Shown here piece after piece: positions 44,473-55,394 of a stretch of DNA of 64,000 bases. The DNA lies in NCBI GenBank assembly GCA_030847615.1, contig JAUMIR010000005.1:211714645-211778644 (forward strand). Reading direction: 5' to 3'. The notes below the pieces were generated by a model, which worked only from the letters and a program-made list of their open reading frames with translations, was not told where the DNA came from and did not search any database. Numbering within the stretch: the first letter of the stretch is position 1; each line of letters opens with the position of its first letter. Source of the DNA: Gambelia wislizenii (Eukaryota > Chordata > Lepidosauria > Squamata > Crotaphytidae). The translations under genes were made by a program, and so were the position numbers.

Positions 44473-44482
44473 AAGTATGCCC

Positions 44483-45847
44483 CTAATTGATCACCCTTTT
44501 CCTTTTCTGAAAACACTGAGGCAAAGAAGGTGTTGAGTAATTCTGCCTTTTCTCTGCCCCTGTTAGCATTTTGCCATCTTCTCCGTGTAGTGGCCCTACC
44601 ATTTCCTTCTTCTTCCTTTTGCTGCGGACATACCCAAAAAACCCCTTTTTATTGTTCTTAACCTCTCTAGCAAGCTTGAGCTCATTCTGCACTTTAGCTT
44701 TTCTGACTTTACTCCTACATGTGTTCGCTATCTGTTTGAATTCTTCTTTGGTGATTTCCCCCTTTTTCCATTTCCTATACATGTTCCATTTAAAACTTAG
44801 CTCTGCTGAAATTTCTTTAGTCATCCATCCTGGTTTTTTGAGACACCTCCCATTTTTCTTCCTCAATGGTACTGTTTGAAATTGTGCCTTCAGTATCTCC
44901 CTTTTGAGAAAGTCCCATCCATCTTGAAGTCCCTTCTCTTTTAGTATTCCTGACCATGGGATCACCCCCAGTGTTTCCCTGAGTTTATTGAAATCAGCTC
45001 TCCTAAAGTCGAGAATGCGTGCCTGACTATGCCTGGCTTCTCCTTTCCGTTGTATAACAAACTCCAGGAGAACATGATCACTCTCATCTAAGGATCCCAC
45101 CACTTGCACCCCATTAACCAGGTCATCCCTGTTGGTTAGGATCAGATCTAAAATAGCTGACCCCCTTGTTGCCTCTTCCACCTTTTGAACAATGAAATTG
45201 TCTTCCAGGCAAGTAAGGAATTTGCTAGACCTTGAAGTTTTGGTTGAGTTAGATTCCCAGCAAATATCAGGATATTTGAAGTCACCCATCACTACTACAT
45301 CTCTCCTTTCTGCGTGTGTGGTCATCTGTTCTAGAAAGGCATCATCCAATTCTTCTGTCTGACTTGGAGGTCTGTCGTAGAGTCCCACAATAACATCCCT
45401 GTTGTTTCCCTCCCCTTTAATTTTTATCCAGATGCTCTCCACCTGGCTTCCAGTATTGATGTCATGGATCTCTTCACTGGTGTAAATATCCCTGATAGAT
45501 AATGCTATTCCTCCTCCTTTCCTGTTTGGCCTGTTTCTCTTATAAAGGTTATACCCCTCTAATCCTACATTCCAATCATGAGACTCATCCCACGAGGTTT
45601 CAGTAATGCCTGTTATATCATACTTGCTTTGTAGTGCTAGGAGTTCAAGTTCATCCTGCTTATTTCCCATTCTCTGTGCATTAGTGTAGAGACATCTAAG
45701 ATCATGTGTTCCCTTTACTTGCTGCCTGTGCAAGTTTTTTCGCCTCCAACTGTTGGGTCCTTGCGCTGTTTGCTTTGTTCCCTCTATGACAGTTTGACTA
45801 TTTTCTCCAGCCCTTTTGCCTTCCAGAATACTGTCTCCCTCCCCCAT
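44483..45847 (-). pseudogene. CR1 ORF2p endonuclease, long open segment (454 codons)
   Basis: One uninterrupted reading frame. DLRCLYTNAQRMGNKQDELE opens the endonuclease; ITGITETSWDESHDW, GLYDRPPSQ, VMGDFKYPDICW, LILTNRDDLVNG and SDHVLLEF carry the active-site Glu, Asp, Asn and His regions. The linker to the RT ([27 protein letters not shown]) follows. A frameshift at [11 protein letters not shown] (from ...GDREKAELFN in the other copy) ends the domain just before the deletion. The long open frame shows the copy is relatively young. The predicted start at 45847 lies upstream of the endonuclease, in sequence overlapping the ORF1 to ORF2 junction. Confidence 0.9.
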
Positions 45848-45958
45848 TTGACTCAGTTTAAAGCCCTCCTGATCAAATTCTTGAGACTGTAGGCAAAAAT
45901 GTTTCTGCCAACTGTCATGAGATGCACCCCATCCAATGGGATTAAGGTGTATATACTC

Positions 45959-46091
45959 CAGTGTTTCCCAAACTTGGATCCCTCAATGTTGTTTGATTTT
46001 AACTTCTAGTGGTCTCAGCCAACATGGCCAATGTTCAGATGTTCTGGGAACTAAAATCTAACATCTGAGGACCAAGGTTTGGGATGCATTG
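45959..46091. mobile_element. hAT MITE with 8-bp target duplication
   Basis: The ends CAGTGTTTCCCAAACTTGG and, inverted, CAATGCATCCCAAACCTTGG are good terminal inverted repeats. The flanks ATATACTC (45951-45958) and ATTTACAC (46092-46099) match at 6 of 8 bases, the hAT-type duplication length. 133 bp, no coding. Confidence 0.75.
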
Positions 46092-46092
46092 A

Positions 46093-46340
46093 TTTACACT
46101 ATACCCATTATAGTGGTTTGATATTGTTTTATCTCCCATGTGTTCATGGCATGGAATCTTTGGATTTCTAGTTTGGTGACTATTGTCTGATACTAAGCAT
46201 TCTAGTTCATTCCCCTACACTACAGTTCTCCAACACATAATTCTTTCATCAAACTGCAGATCCCAGGATGATTTTAGGGTAGAGCAAAGATAGTTAAAAT
46301 GGTGTCAAACTGCCATAACTGTGTGTGGTGCAGACACACT
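46093..46340. mobile_element. hAT-like MITE, decayed
   Basis: TAGTGGTTTGATATTGTTTT at the left is mirrored by AAAATGGTGTCAAACTGCCA at the right; inside, GGAATCTTTGGATTTCTAGT and CTGCAGATCCCAGGAT are partly inverted. Same general family as 12374 and 33474. Its left edge abuts the preceding MITE. Confidence 0.55.
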
Positions 46341-47641
46341 GATATCCTCCACTATGGCTTTGTGGTTAAGGGAAAGAGAGGAGGCAGCCATCTGGAGTAT
46401 TCAATTGACTTCATTGAGTCTAGTGTTGTGTGGGTAAGGGTGGTCTATGAGCTTGCACTGAAATCGGTGAGGATTATTTTGGCCATAAATGTGCTACTGT
46501 TGTCTGACACACCCTAGACATGATTACTTACTCACAGTCATCACTTGAACAGACTCTTCAAATAAAGGCACATCAACACAAATACTAAGGATTTACTTTG
46601 ATAGAGATTTTCAGTTCCAAGCAAGCTATTTTTTCTACCTAGCAATGCAACTCTGCAGAAGCAGAGCCATCATATATGAACATATGTAGTAGCTGATATC
46701 TTAAGAAATTGAATAACAAATAATTATGATTAAAAAAAAATTCCTCCTCACCAGCCCCCACAACCATGTGATTTAATAAACCAACACCAATAACTGAAAG
46801 ATGTTCAGCTCTTTGGGTTTGAAAAATATGCCATCATCTTCTACAGATTTATCTTTTTGCATAATGAGGGATGGGCAGGCCAGTCCTATAGACATCATCT
46901 GCAAGAATAATCATGACCTTCTCCTCAACAGCAACAAAGTCAAAAGCACAAGAACTGCAGCAGAAGCAAAAAGTACTGCCTCTATCCTGAGAGCCACTGC
47001 AACAATATAGCTAATACTATCCCCTTTTCATTTCATTATTATTATTATTTCTAAATATTTCAGAACTTTTTACTGCAGGTTATTTCTATACCATGAGGTC
47101 CTAGAGTGACTAGTAGGTTATTGTTGGACTGTTCTGCTACCCTCTCCTAGATCCTCCATGGAACAAATACAGGATGAGTTACTGTGACATACTAAAAATG
47201 ACCAGCGTGCTGAGCATTTAACCAATATAGGTGGCTGTGCTTGTACTCTCACCAGTAGGAGCTCACCAACATTTTGAGTAGGATGGAAAGAATATTCCAA
47301 AAAAGGCTGGGGAAAAGCCACACTTTATCAAGCAAGCAAACTGAATGATTGGTGTAAGTATTACTTTAACCAAAAAGATCAGAAGTTATTTTCTTTGAAT
47401 CAAGGGCAGTACTGTGTTTTTTTCCCATGTTACCTCTGTTCTTAATTTAAGGTTTTTCTTCTCTGGAAGATGCATTATCTTTGTAAAACAAACATTGTTT
47501 TCTCTAATTTTTCTGTTAATGGTAAAGAATAGAATTAAGTTTTACTGATTTGGGGGGAGGGGGAGAAAAAATGGCTTCTTGTATGTCAGGCATCCCTAAT
47601 TAGGAGAATCCTAGATAGGTACAACTCTTTGCTGTGCAGGA
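46341..47641. other. No gene; short family A-like trace
   Basis: GTGAGGATTATTTTGGCC followed by TGTTGTCTGACA (46470-46513) resembles the right end of family A copies. The rest is unrecognised; the ORF at 46801-47010 has no motif. Confidence 0.4.
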
Positions 47642-48160
47642 CTTAGGCCTCATCTACATTGGCAGAATGCACTGGCTCCCTGCTGATGTATTCTGGCCTT
47701 GGATCAGAACTGTTGCTCCCCCATTACGGGCAGTAGTCCAGACCATCATGCGAGCCCATCTCTGCAGCTGCTGCCAGTTTCCTCCATATTGCGCTCTTCA
47801 AAGCCAGGAAGGGGGCCTGCATCACATGAGCAAGGCCCTCTACATGTGAACCTTAGTTACATGCTACAGAGGCCTGCCTCCTAGTTGCAGAGAGTGCGAC
47901 ACAGACAGCAGCTGCAGAGATGGGCCAGCATGGTCGTATTACCTCCTGCGATCATGCAGGCCCCAATCCATTTCTTCCTCAATGAAGTGGTTCTTCCTGG
48001 GTGTTTTAATGGACTTTGCCCTGTCTTCCCCCTGTCTTGGCCTCAGGGGTCATGAGGAATGCCCACTGACAAAATGGGGCAAAAGCCCTGCATCGTTTGA
48101 ACTGCAGGGCTCTAAGACAGGAGCAAGATGCGGTAAATTGCCCATCTAGACAAGCACACG
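47642..48160. mobile_element. Putative non-autonomous DNA transposon
   Basis: The right end TTGCCCATCTAGACAAGC (about 48137-48155), in reverse complement GCTTGTCTAGATGGGCAATT, resembles the ends of family A (GTCTAGATGGCAGGGGAAAA). The left end GGCCTCATCTACATTGGCAG is a weaker inverse match. GC-richer than its surroundings; no transposase. Tentative. Confidence 0.35.
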
Positions 48161-48773
48161 TGCACACACACACACCAGGGTTTTTGAGCAGAAAATGACA
48201 TGGCGTAGCATAGCATAGCAATGTCATTTGCTGCACAGAAAATAATTCTTCTGGTATTCTTTGGTCATCTGAGTGCTCTGTGCTATCCTGGATTGCCAGA
48301 GGAAGAATGAAGGATGTTTGAGTCCCACTTTGAAGCCCGCTCTTTGCGCCCCCACTTTTGTTTACCTGAATGGGATGTCCTGTCTGCCTCAGTTGCGTTA
48401 CCTGACAGGTGTTGGTAAGTCTGTAGGTCTTAAAACAGCGCTTTTCTAAGACTCACCCGCTTTATACATTGTTTGTCCCATTTGTGGCATATGCTGTGTT
48501 TGCAGAAAGCAGTCTTGTCATCTGTGCTCCCACCCTTACCAATGTTTCCACTTCTGTAATAAGCACAAATACAGTGTGATGTAGTTCGATACTGCACACC
48601 CCTTGATAAATGGTCTATTTTCCAAGGCTCTTTCCTGAGCCTTCCTGGTACTCTGTCTTTACTAAATCCTCAGTTAGCTAGAATCCACTGTGAGAGGTGG
48701 GGAGGAACCAATTGTCTAAAGTTTTTCCTTGATTCCAATGGGCAAGTTTTTATTTATTCTGTCTCTTTTCCAG
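48161..48773. other. No gene recognised; upstream flank of a candidate exon
   Basis: No named repeat seen. It ends in the polypyrimidine tract TTTTATTTATTCTGTCTC plus TTTTCCAG that makes the candidate 3' splice site. Confidence 0.4.
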
Positions 48774-48821
48774 ATGCAACATTGCACTCCTCTTGGTGGA
48801 AGGAGCCATCTCTGAATGAAG
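48774..48821 (+). other. Candidate 48-bp coding exon
   Basis: A strong pyrimidine tract ending in CAG (48771-48773) precedes a 48-bp segment that is open in one frame (ATLHSSWWKEPSLNE) and is followed by G|GTAAGG, a consensus 5' splice site. The length is divisible by three, so it could be a symmetric cassette exon. The gene cannot be identified, and no companion exon is visible in the window. Splice-like segments of this size arise by chance in tens of kilobases. Confidence 0.25.
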
Positions 48822-49465
48822 GTAAGGTTGTAATGAGCTGCACCACCTGCCAAGGCTCCAATTCCAGCTCCATTTCCAATCCTGCCTGTATCAAAATATT
48901 GCTACCTGGCAGAAATCCACTGTTCCAGTAATCACCACTGCAAAGGTGATTCTTGCTGCTGATTCAGAAGGATAGAAAGCCACCATAAGAGCAAAGGCAT
49001 GAGGCACAGGGAAGCAACAACCCAGCATTTCATAAATTGTGCTTTTATTTAAAAATAAATAAATAAATATAACCAAAATAAATAGCACTGCTTGAAAAGT
49101 GTTATATATGTTGCACAATCTGTTTCTAGTCATATGCTGAATGATATCCTCTTAGCAACATAGCTTGTTTTGCTCACATAGGCTCTTCAGTTTTCCTCTA
49201 AATGTAAAGTTAATGTGAACAGTTAATCTCCCTGCTCTTGAAAGGAGACATTTTCTTTAAAATTTTAATCCAAATGGAGAGAGCTTTAAATTAGCTTTTC
49301 ATAGAGACATTGTTCTGTTAATGGCTGCTATAACCCCAAAAAGGGATTCATCATTTCTTCCAAGAAATGATCAGGATCCTAAGCAGAATTATTTAGCGGT
49401 GTTCTATTGTGGTCAATGGATCTTGCTTCTGGGTAGGATTGCTTCCAGACAGTGCTATCAATAAA
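48822..49465. other. No gene; AGTAAGCCCCA-type repeat relic
   Basis: 49376-49450 (ATCCTAAGCAGAATTATTTA, GTCAATGGATCTTGCTTCTG, GGTAGGATTGC) is a decayed palindromic MITE of the type also seen at 55893-55985. Otherwise unrecognised. Confidence 0.4.
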
Positions 49466-49644
49466 AAGACACTGGCAGATGGTAGAACCAAACTGACTTA
49501 GGGCAATGAATATGCTCCAGATTATGCTCTGAACTTCAAAGGAGCTATCCTAGGTGTTGAACGCAACCCCAAACATAAGTTTAGCACATTAATAGGTTTG
49601 ATAAAATTTGGACTAAGACACTGATATGGGATCTACCACCTCTT
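49466..49644. mobile_element. Dispersed repeat, pair with 57676-57850
   Basis: CTCCAGATTATGCTCTGAAC, TTCAAAGGAGCTATCCTAGG and GACTAAGACACTGATATGGG parallel 57710-57845. The 57.7-kb copy has inverted ends, so both are probably copies of one MITE family. No coding. Confidence 0.55.
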
Positions 49645-51617
49645 CTGCCTTTCTATCTTTGATATTCTGTAGAATGAAAAGAGAAGGAAGTAGTAATGAG
49701 GACAGCATGAGTGGTGTCTGAATGAAAGACATGATCATCTGCAGCCCCATCCCGCAATAAAATCCCAGAAAAGTTTTGAAACATTTTAAAAGAGAAAAAC
49801 CATTCTTCTAACCTTTTACTTCTGTCATAAAAGGCTGTTTAAACAGTACTCTCAGAGATGCTCTTAATGATTATGGGATAGGTATTTTCTGAGATATGAG
49901 CCCAATACAAGCTATGGTGTGGAAGTCTTTAAAAGTAAGGAAGTGTCATCCTACATTAGACCTAGACATGGATGGTTAATGAGGTGGCTGAGAAATGAGT
50001 TTAACATGCTCCCCTCTCTTGGTACAGCTAGAACCAAGGCCATTCTAGGTCAAATACAAAGCAATGTAGGTGGAAACGGAGAAGAAATCTGGGTAACTTT
50101 AGATAAGTTATTGCCACATCAGTCATTTCAGTCTGTACAGCTTGTTGCTCACCTTAAGCCTCAAGTAGCCAGCAAAACAAGGACATCATACATGGCCATT
50201 GGGCACGTTTCAGTTTGGTGAATCAGAAGTCAGCTACATTGGAGGAAAAAGTACAATTTATCACCCAGAAAGCTCAGTACCGCCCACTAGAAACCATGTA
50301 TGATTCCCCAGCAGGGGCGGAGTAAGTCTTTCTGTTTTGTTATCTGACCAAGAGTTCACTTATGTAACCCTTGGGGATTGTATTGTAATCATGGCAACGA
50401 GAACTTTAAGTTTTGTACAATGATGCTCATTTGACAGGAATTTCTGTGTAAAAGGCCTGACTTGCCCAGCTCACAACAGTTCTTAATTTTTCTAGTCCTT
50501 CTCCTGGGCAATCATTTAAAAAGCCTTTTTGTTATTAGTCAGATTCATCCTTTCGAAAGCTCCAGCAGTGGGCGTTTGGCCTTCTCAGCTCTAGCTATTA
50601 CTTTACCCTTGTTTCTGTGCAGTTCTTTTCAGGCAGTTGGGGAGAGATTATAAAAGCAGAACTGATTCTTTTAGAAATATCAACATTTGTGGTAAGCAGT
50701 GAGACGCAGCAGTGTTGCAACCAAAACACAGTTGCTCAACCCAACTGCACCTGCTAGTGCAATTACTTTGACACAAAATGAGTTCTTCAGGATTCTCTAC
50801 AGAGGGGGGAAATCAACATGAGCCTGTTACCCAGCAAATAACAGCTGGTAACAAAATTTGTTACCTTTTTCTCAAGCCAACAAAACATAATAACAATGAA
50901 TATTAACAGAATTCCAGCACAAATGCTTGTTTTTCCACTTACTGTCTAGTGCAAGTTGAGCCTAGTGACAAGATAACTTTTTAAGAAAGGATAATTCCTT
51001 ACTGTCAGTATACAGTTCTCTAAAGATGGAGAAATGTCTAGCCAAAAGTGAGTTGCTAAATCCCTTACTTTTCCAATTTTTAAACTATTTGGTCTGAAAA
51101 CTTTCCAGTTCTTCTGGACTGAAACAAAGGTATGTGAAATGAACAGTCCAGACTATCTCCAGGGCATCTTAGTAAGAGAGAAAAAACTAAACAGGACATC
51201 CATGAATTTATTCCATGTGAATTCATTTACTTTTGTGCACACCAGCTGCACGTGATGAAACACTTGTTGGATTCAAACTCTCACAGCACTCTTGTATTAC
51301 TAGCTGGCCCTATATAAGACAAAATTTCACTTATTGTTATGTATCTTTCTCAATAGAGAACTATGAAGCCTGCAAGCCTTTTAGTTTTATTCCTACTGAT
51401 GTTTGTAATAAAGGAAAACCAGTGTTCTATTTACAGACCTGTATTAGGGGGGTGGTGTGTATGTGTGTTGCACAGTCACCAACCAGTCAATATAGAAGCC
51501 AAAAAGGAAAGCTGCAGCCATTATAATTATGTATTAAGGTGTTTAACCTTGTGGGTTTTAGCTGAACAATCATCTGAATTTTTTTTTAAGAAAAAGCTTT
51601 TGTACAAATCATTTTTA
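49645..51617. other. No gene recognised
   Basis: About 2 kb. ORFs up to 100 aa (49919-50221) with no recognisable motif. No repeat family named. Confidence 0.45.
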
Positions 51618-51705
51618 AACTGTATCCTGTTTTTAAAATGCTTGTAAGCAGCTGGATATAAATATAAAGGATATAAATAGGATATAAATTAAATAAATGA
51701 ATAAT
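51618..51705 (+). mobile_element. L2-type 3' tip
   Basis: TGTATCCTGTTTTTAAAATG, GCTTGTAAGCAGCTGGATAT and AAATAAA-type tail. Only the terminus is left, with tandem GGATATAAAT repeats. Confidence 0.5.
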
Positions 51706-51778
51706 GCCTAAACTTAATCTTCGTTTCTTGTTCTGTCTCTGCCCATGACTTCAGTTCCTACCAGCCCCTCCTATTGAA

Positions 51779-51790
51779 AGCATTTATTTG
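51779..51790. repeat. Target-site duplication of U6 retropseudogene (copy 1)
   Basis: AGCATTTATTTG, identical to 51853-51864. Confidence 0.85.
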
Positions 51791-51856
51791 CTCAGAGGCC
51801 ATGCTAATTTTTTCTGTATCATTCCAATTTTAGTATATGTGCTGCCAAAGCGAGCA
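51789..51856 (-). pseudogene. 3'-truncated U6 snRNA retropseudogene
   Basis: On the minus strand from 51856 it reads TGCTCGCTTTGGCAGCACAT, ATACTAAAATTGGAATGATA, CAGAAAAAATTAGCATGGCC, then TCTGAG, which matches nucleotides 2 to about 68 of vertebrate U6 with a handful of substitutions (for example TTTGG for TTCGG). The 3' half (the U4-pairing end and the oligo-U tail) is missing. Identical 12-bp AGCATTTATTTG repeats flank it. This is a LINE-mobilised truncated snRNA copy, not a functional U6 gene; no upstream pol III promoter elements are seen. Confidence 0.9.
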
Positions 51857-51864
51857 TTTATTTG
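51853..51864. repeat. Target-site duplication of U6 retropseudogene (copy 2)
   Basis: AGCATTTATTTG. Its first bases overlap the 5' end of the U6 match. Confidence 0.85.
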
Positions 51865-53221
51865 AACATCATTTGTCCATATTCTTCCCACTTAGCCCCA
51901 CCCCACCCCCACTTGATTATTACCTCATTGTCTTTTTATTACAAGCTGTTTGGGTGCAAGTACAGTAATTCCAAGGCCATGCCGACTCTAACTTGATGTT
52001 AGTAACAGGTCGAACTATTGTTTAAAGACATGAAAGGGTCAACACCAGGAATCCTGGTCCTGTGTATGCATGGAGATTTCTGTGGATGAGTCATCGGGAG
52101 GCTACCCTCTTAGATGTGTCAGTCTGTATCACACTGAACAGCCAACTCAACTGAACTCCTGTGTATCATGCTACATTGGAAAATGTTTTTGACTAGTGGA
52201 AACAGCCTATCAGGGTGCCAACTTCCACTGACATACCTCTGGGATGCAACCTTTGGCTTACTAAGGATGGAAAGTATATTCAAAAATATTTGTAAAATGG
52301 TCCAAAAAACAGGTTTAATGAGTGCTGAGAAACCCTGATGAGAAGAATCCCAGACAAGACTGATGAGAATCTTTAAAGTTTGGAATTTGTTTTGTGCAAG
52401 ATTTCTATGTGGCTGTTTTGCACAGAAAACAGACTTTTCTGCACAGAGAATAGTATATCTGAGCAGAAATGTTGTTTTCTGTGTAGAAAAAGCTTAATTG
52501 GGATTTATTTTACACAAAAGTTGCATGTGGTTGATTTGCAAAGAAAAGCAGCCTAACATTTCTGGTTGGTGGGGGCTAAAGAAGTTGAGGAGGGCACACC
52601 CATATGTTTGCTACTTGCATCTTCCCTGGCCCCTGTCTTCCAGTGTCCCAATCACTGTGGCTCCTGCAGCCTTTGTGTCTATTGTGGGACAGTGCTGCAG
52701 TCATAACACATTCAGAAACGCACTCTTTTTTCCCCATGCACTCTAGCAATGTCCTGTGGTGTGCCTGAATGGTGAGGTGAATGCAATGGCAGTGGCATAA
52801 GATGTCTCATGCAGCTTCTGCAGGCTAGGCAAAAGGAGCAGCAGGAATGGAGGGAAGAGGAGGATGAGGCCGGTGGCAAAGGACAGAAGCAGATGAGCAG
52901 ACAGATGGTAGAAAGGAAGGAGGGATATAAATCTTTATAAATTTTATTCTCAAGGGCACCAACCAATAATTTCACCATTTTTCATCCAACTGTGAGAAAG
53001 ACCTCAAAAACTGGGCAGTTTTCAAGGGCTATATAGGCAGGTCAGGATTTATTCTGTGGGGGAAAGCCATGGACAGAAAATGGCATTTTTTAAAATAAGT
53101 TTTCTGCACATGAAACTTGCTTTCTGTTCTAAGAACAACCTTTTTGTGAAGAAAAAGCCATTTCTCATGCAAAAACAACCAGATGCATTTTTCACACAAA
53201 ATAATGCCCAATGTGAATTTT
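51865..53221. other. No gene; repeated TTTCTGCACAGAAA-type motifs
   Basis: 52390-52520 and 53080-53215 contain many motifs such as TTTTGCACAGAAAAC, TTTCTGCACAGAGAA and GTTTTCTGCACATGAAAC, similar to those at 62480-63110. No ORF of note. Confidence 0.45.
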
Positions 53222-54036
53222 CTCATAGAATAGAATTGCAGAATTGGAAGAGACCACGAGGGCCATCCAGTCCAACCCCCTGCCATGCAGGAAATCTTGA
53301 TCAAAGCATCCCTGACATATGGTCATCCAGCCTCTGTTTAAAGACCTCCAAGGAAGGAGACCCCACCATGCTCCAAGGAAGTGTGTTCCACTGCCGAACA
53401 GCTTACTGTCAAAAAGTTCCTCCTAACGTTGAGGTGGAATCTCTGTTCCTGGAGCTTGCATCCATTGCTCTATGTTCCAGTCTCTGGAGCAGCAGAAAAC
53501 AAGCCTGCTCCATCCTCAGTGTGACACCCCTTCAAATACTTAAACAGGGCTATCATATCGCCTCTTAACCGTCTTTTTTCCAGGCTAAACATACCCAGCT
53601 CCCTAAGTCTTTCCTCATAAGGCATTGTTTCCAGACCTTTCACCATTTTAGTCACCCTCCTCTGGACACGCTCCAATTTGTCAATATCCTTTTTGAATTG
53701 TGGTGCCCAGAACTGGACACAGTATTCTAGGTGAGGCCTGACCAAGGCAGAATAGAGTGGCACTATTACTTCCCTTGATCTAGACACTATACTTCTATTG
53801 ATGCAGCCCAAAATTGCATTGGCCTTTTTAGCTGCCGCTTCACACTGCTGACTCATGTTCAACTTGTGGTCTACTAGGGCTCCTAGATCCCTTTTGCATG
53901 TAATCTCATTCAGCCAGGTCTCCCCCATCCTATATCTATGCATTTCATTTTTCTGCCCTAAGTGCAGTACCTTACATTTCTCTGTATTGAATTTCATTTT
54001 GTTAGCTTTGGCCCAGCTTTCTAATCTATTTAGGTC
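53222..54036 (-). mobile_element. CR1 LINE 3' end
   Basis: The ORF at 53997-53470 encodes [79 protein letters not shown] and [20 protein letters not shown]. The 3' tip TCTCATAGAATAGAATTGCA is at 53220-53240. A frameshift near 53468 separates the final segment. 5' truncated just after the RT catalytic motif (54036). Confidence 0.93.
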
Positions 54037-54545
54037 AAGATTTGCCTTGTCAGGGTTTCCTAATCCTAGGCAGCCACATTTTCACCTGGGATTTGAATAT
54101 TTATGAGGATTCTCTCCATGCCTAGTAGGGAGCCTTGACTGTAGAGAAAAGTCTGGGTAGTGCTCCCAAAAAGCTGTATCCCCAGCCCCCTTGAAGGCCC
54201 TAGCAAAAGGAGAGTCTTCACATAAAGCAACACACATACACAGAGGTAGGGGCTATGGAGCAAAGAGGGCCTGGTACCACCACTCAAGCATTAAGCTACA
54301 CCACTGCTGGTTCCCCCACACACTTTCCTGCTTTTCATAATTGTCGTTCCTGGCTAGGCAATAATCCTTCCATTTCATTTTGCTGTTATGCACACAAAAC
54401 AGCATTCAGCATATGGAGCTGTTCACCTGGAGTGTCCCCGCCAACCCAGTATCTCATTTAGGCACACTTACTCAGCAAGAAACCCCATTAGAACATAGTG
54501 TGACATAGCCTGTACTTTTAGATAATTGTATAAATAAATAGGGGT
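54037..54545. other. No gene recognised
   Basis: Unassigned. A CACTTACTCAGCAAGAAACCC trace near 54466 is of the AGTAAGYCCCA MITE type. Confidence 0.4.
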
Positions 54546-54688
54546 CTAAATACCCTAAAGGCACCAAATGCTATCTGATCTTAGAAGCTAAGCAGGGTCA
54601 GCTCTAGTTAGTACGTGGAGACTGCCAATGAATGCCAGGTGCTGTAGGCTATATTTCAGAGGAAGGAACTGGCAAAACTGTCTCTGAG

Positions 54689-55286
54689 GGTGCGGCTATA
54701 CAATCATAAACAAATCCGTATGGGGGGCAAAAAATACGAACAGCCTGTCATTCGTATGCATATGAACCGGCTATACGATTTTTTAAACCCCCTAAACGCC
54801 GTATGACTCCCTCTTCCCGAAGCTGGCCGGAGCGAGCAAGCCAAGCGGCAGTTTTAAATCTCCCGCTGCTTTTTTTTTTAAAGGTTCCTGGTTTGTGGAC
54901 AGTCGGTTTTCCGTATTTACAATATAAAATAAAAATAAATAAACATATAAATTCACGGACTTACTGGATGCTCGCTAGCCGGGAAACCAACATGGCGGCT
55001 GCTCCCAATTTCCCTCCATGCTAGCCCCACCCCCTCTACTCGGCCAGCCAATCAGATTACCCTTCCTGTTCGTATGTGTGCGAACGGACCGTACAGACCG
55101 TCAGCCATCCGAACGGCGTACGGATTTCTCTTCACGATCCGCTTTCCCTCCCGAACGCCATGTGTGCGTATTTCAGGGTGGAAAACTGCCCCCCCTCTTT
55201 TGCATTCATGTGCATCCGAACGGCCGTTTGTACCGAAGTGCAAACTTTCGCACGCCATACGTATTATTTAAATCGTGTAGACGGAA
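54689..55286. mobile_element. CpG-rich non-autonomous DNA transposon (family A relative)
   Basis: Inserted into the 5S-derived SINE; the SINE reads cleanly across it. The ends GCGGCTATACAATCATAAAC and, inverted, CGTCTACACGATTTAAATAA followed by CGTATG are imperfect terminal repeats; the flanks CTGAG and TTGAG suggest a short target duplication. It carries many CGTATG and CGAACGG motifs, an AACATGGCGGC YY1-like site (about 54989) and a CCAATCAG box (about 55049). Its CATGGCGGC...CCAATCAG segment is colinear with family A. Intact CpGs imply recent insertion. The overlapping ORFs on both strands look like compositional by-products. Confidence 0.65.
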
Positions 55287-55357
55287 CTTGAGTATCCTTG
55301 CCTAAGAAAACCCTATGAAATTTATGGGGTCACCATAAGTTGACAGGTGACTTGAAG

Positions 55358-55394
<37 letters not shown>
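55358..55394 (+). repeat. (CATA)n/(CA)n microsatellite
   Basis: Microsatellite tail of the 5S-derived SINE. Confidence 0.9.

Larger units (their letters stand above)
43576..45936 (-). mobile_element. CR1 LINE with internal RT deletion
   Basis: On the minus strand: end of ORF1 (45936-45860, DGVHL retained), ORF2 endonuclease (45847-44483), then a direct jump at about 44483-44495 to the RT catalytic FADDTKLGG block (44460) and the C-terminal region to the 3' tip at 43576. The segment between the RT N-terminus and FADD (RT blocks 0-4) is missing. 5' truncated within ORF1 at 45936. The 3' end is intact with AATAATAGAATTGTAGAGTT. Confidence 0.92.

Noticed and set aside
44571..44879. 102-aa plus-strand ORF rich in Phe/Leu/Ser
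   Set aside because: It is the antisense of the CR1 endonuclease to RT linker; the same antisense ORF appears at 35320-35571 opposite the other CR1 copy.
51789..51856. Functional U6 snRNA gene
   Set aside because: The 3' third is missing, there are substitutions in the 5' stem-loop, and flanking direct repeats show retroposition.
54560..54650. Genuine 5S rRNA gene
   Set aside because: Incomplete and diverged 5S-like head fused to a SINE body and an L2-like tail.
55018..55305. Four overlapping ORFs on both strands in a CpG-rich stretch
   Set aside because: CpG-rich repeated CGTATG/CGAACGG motifs suppress stops in all frames; there is no transposase motif.
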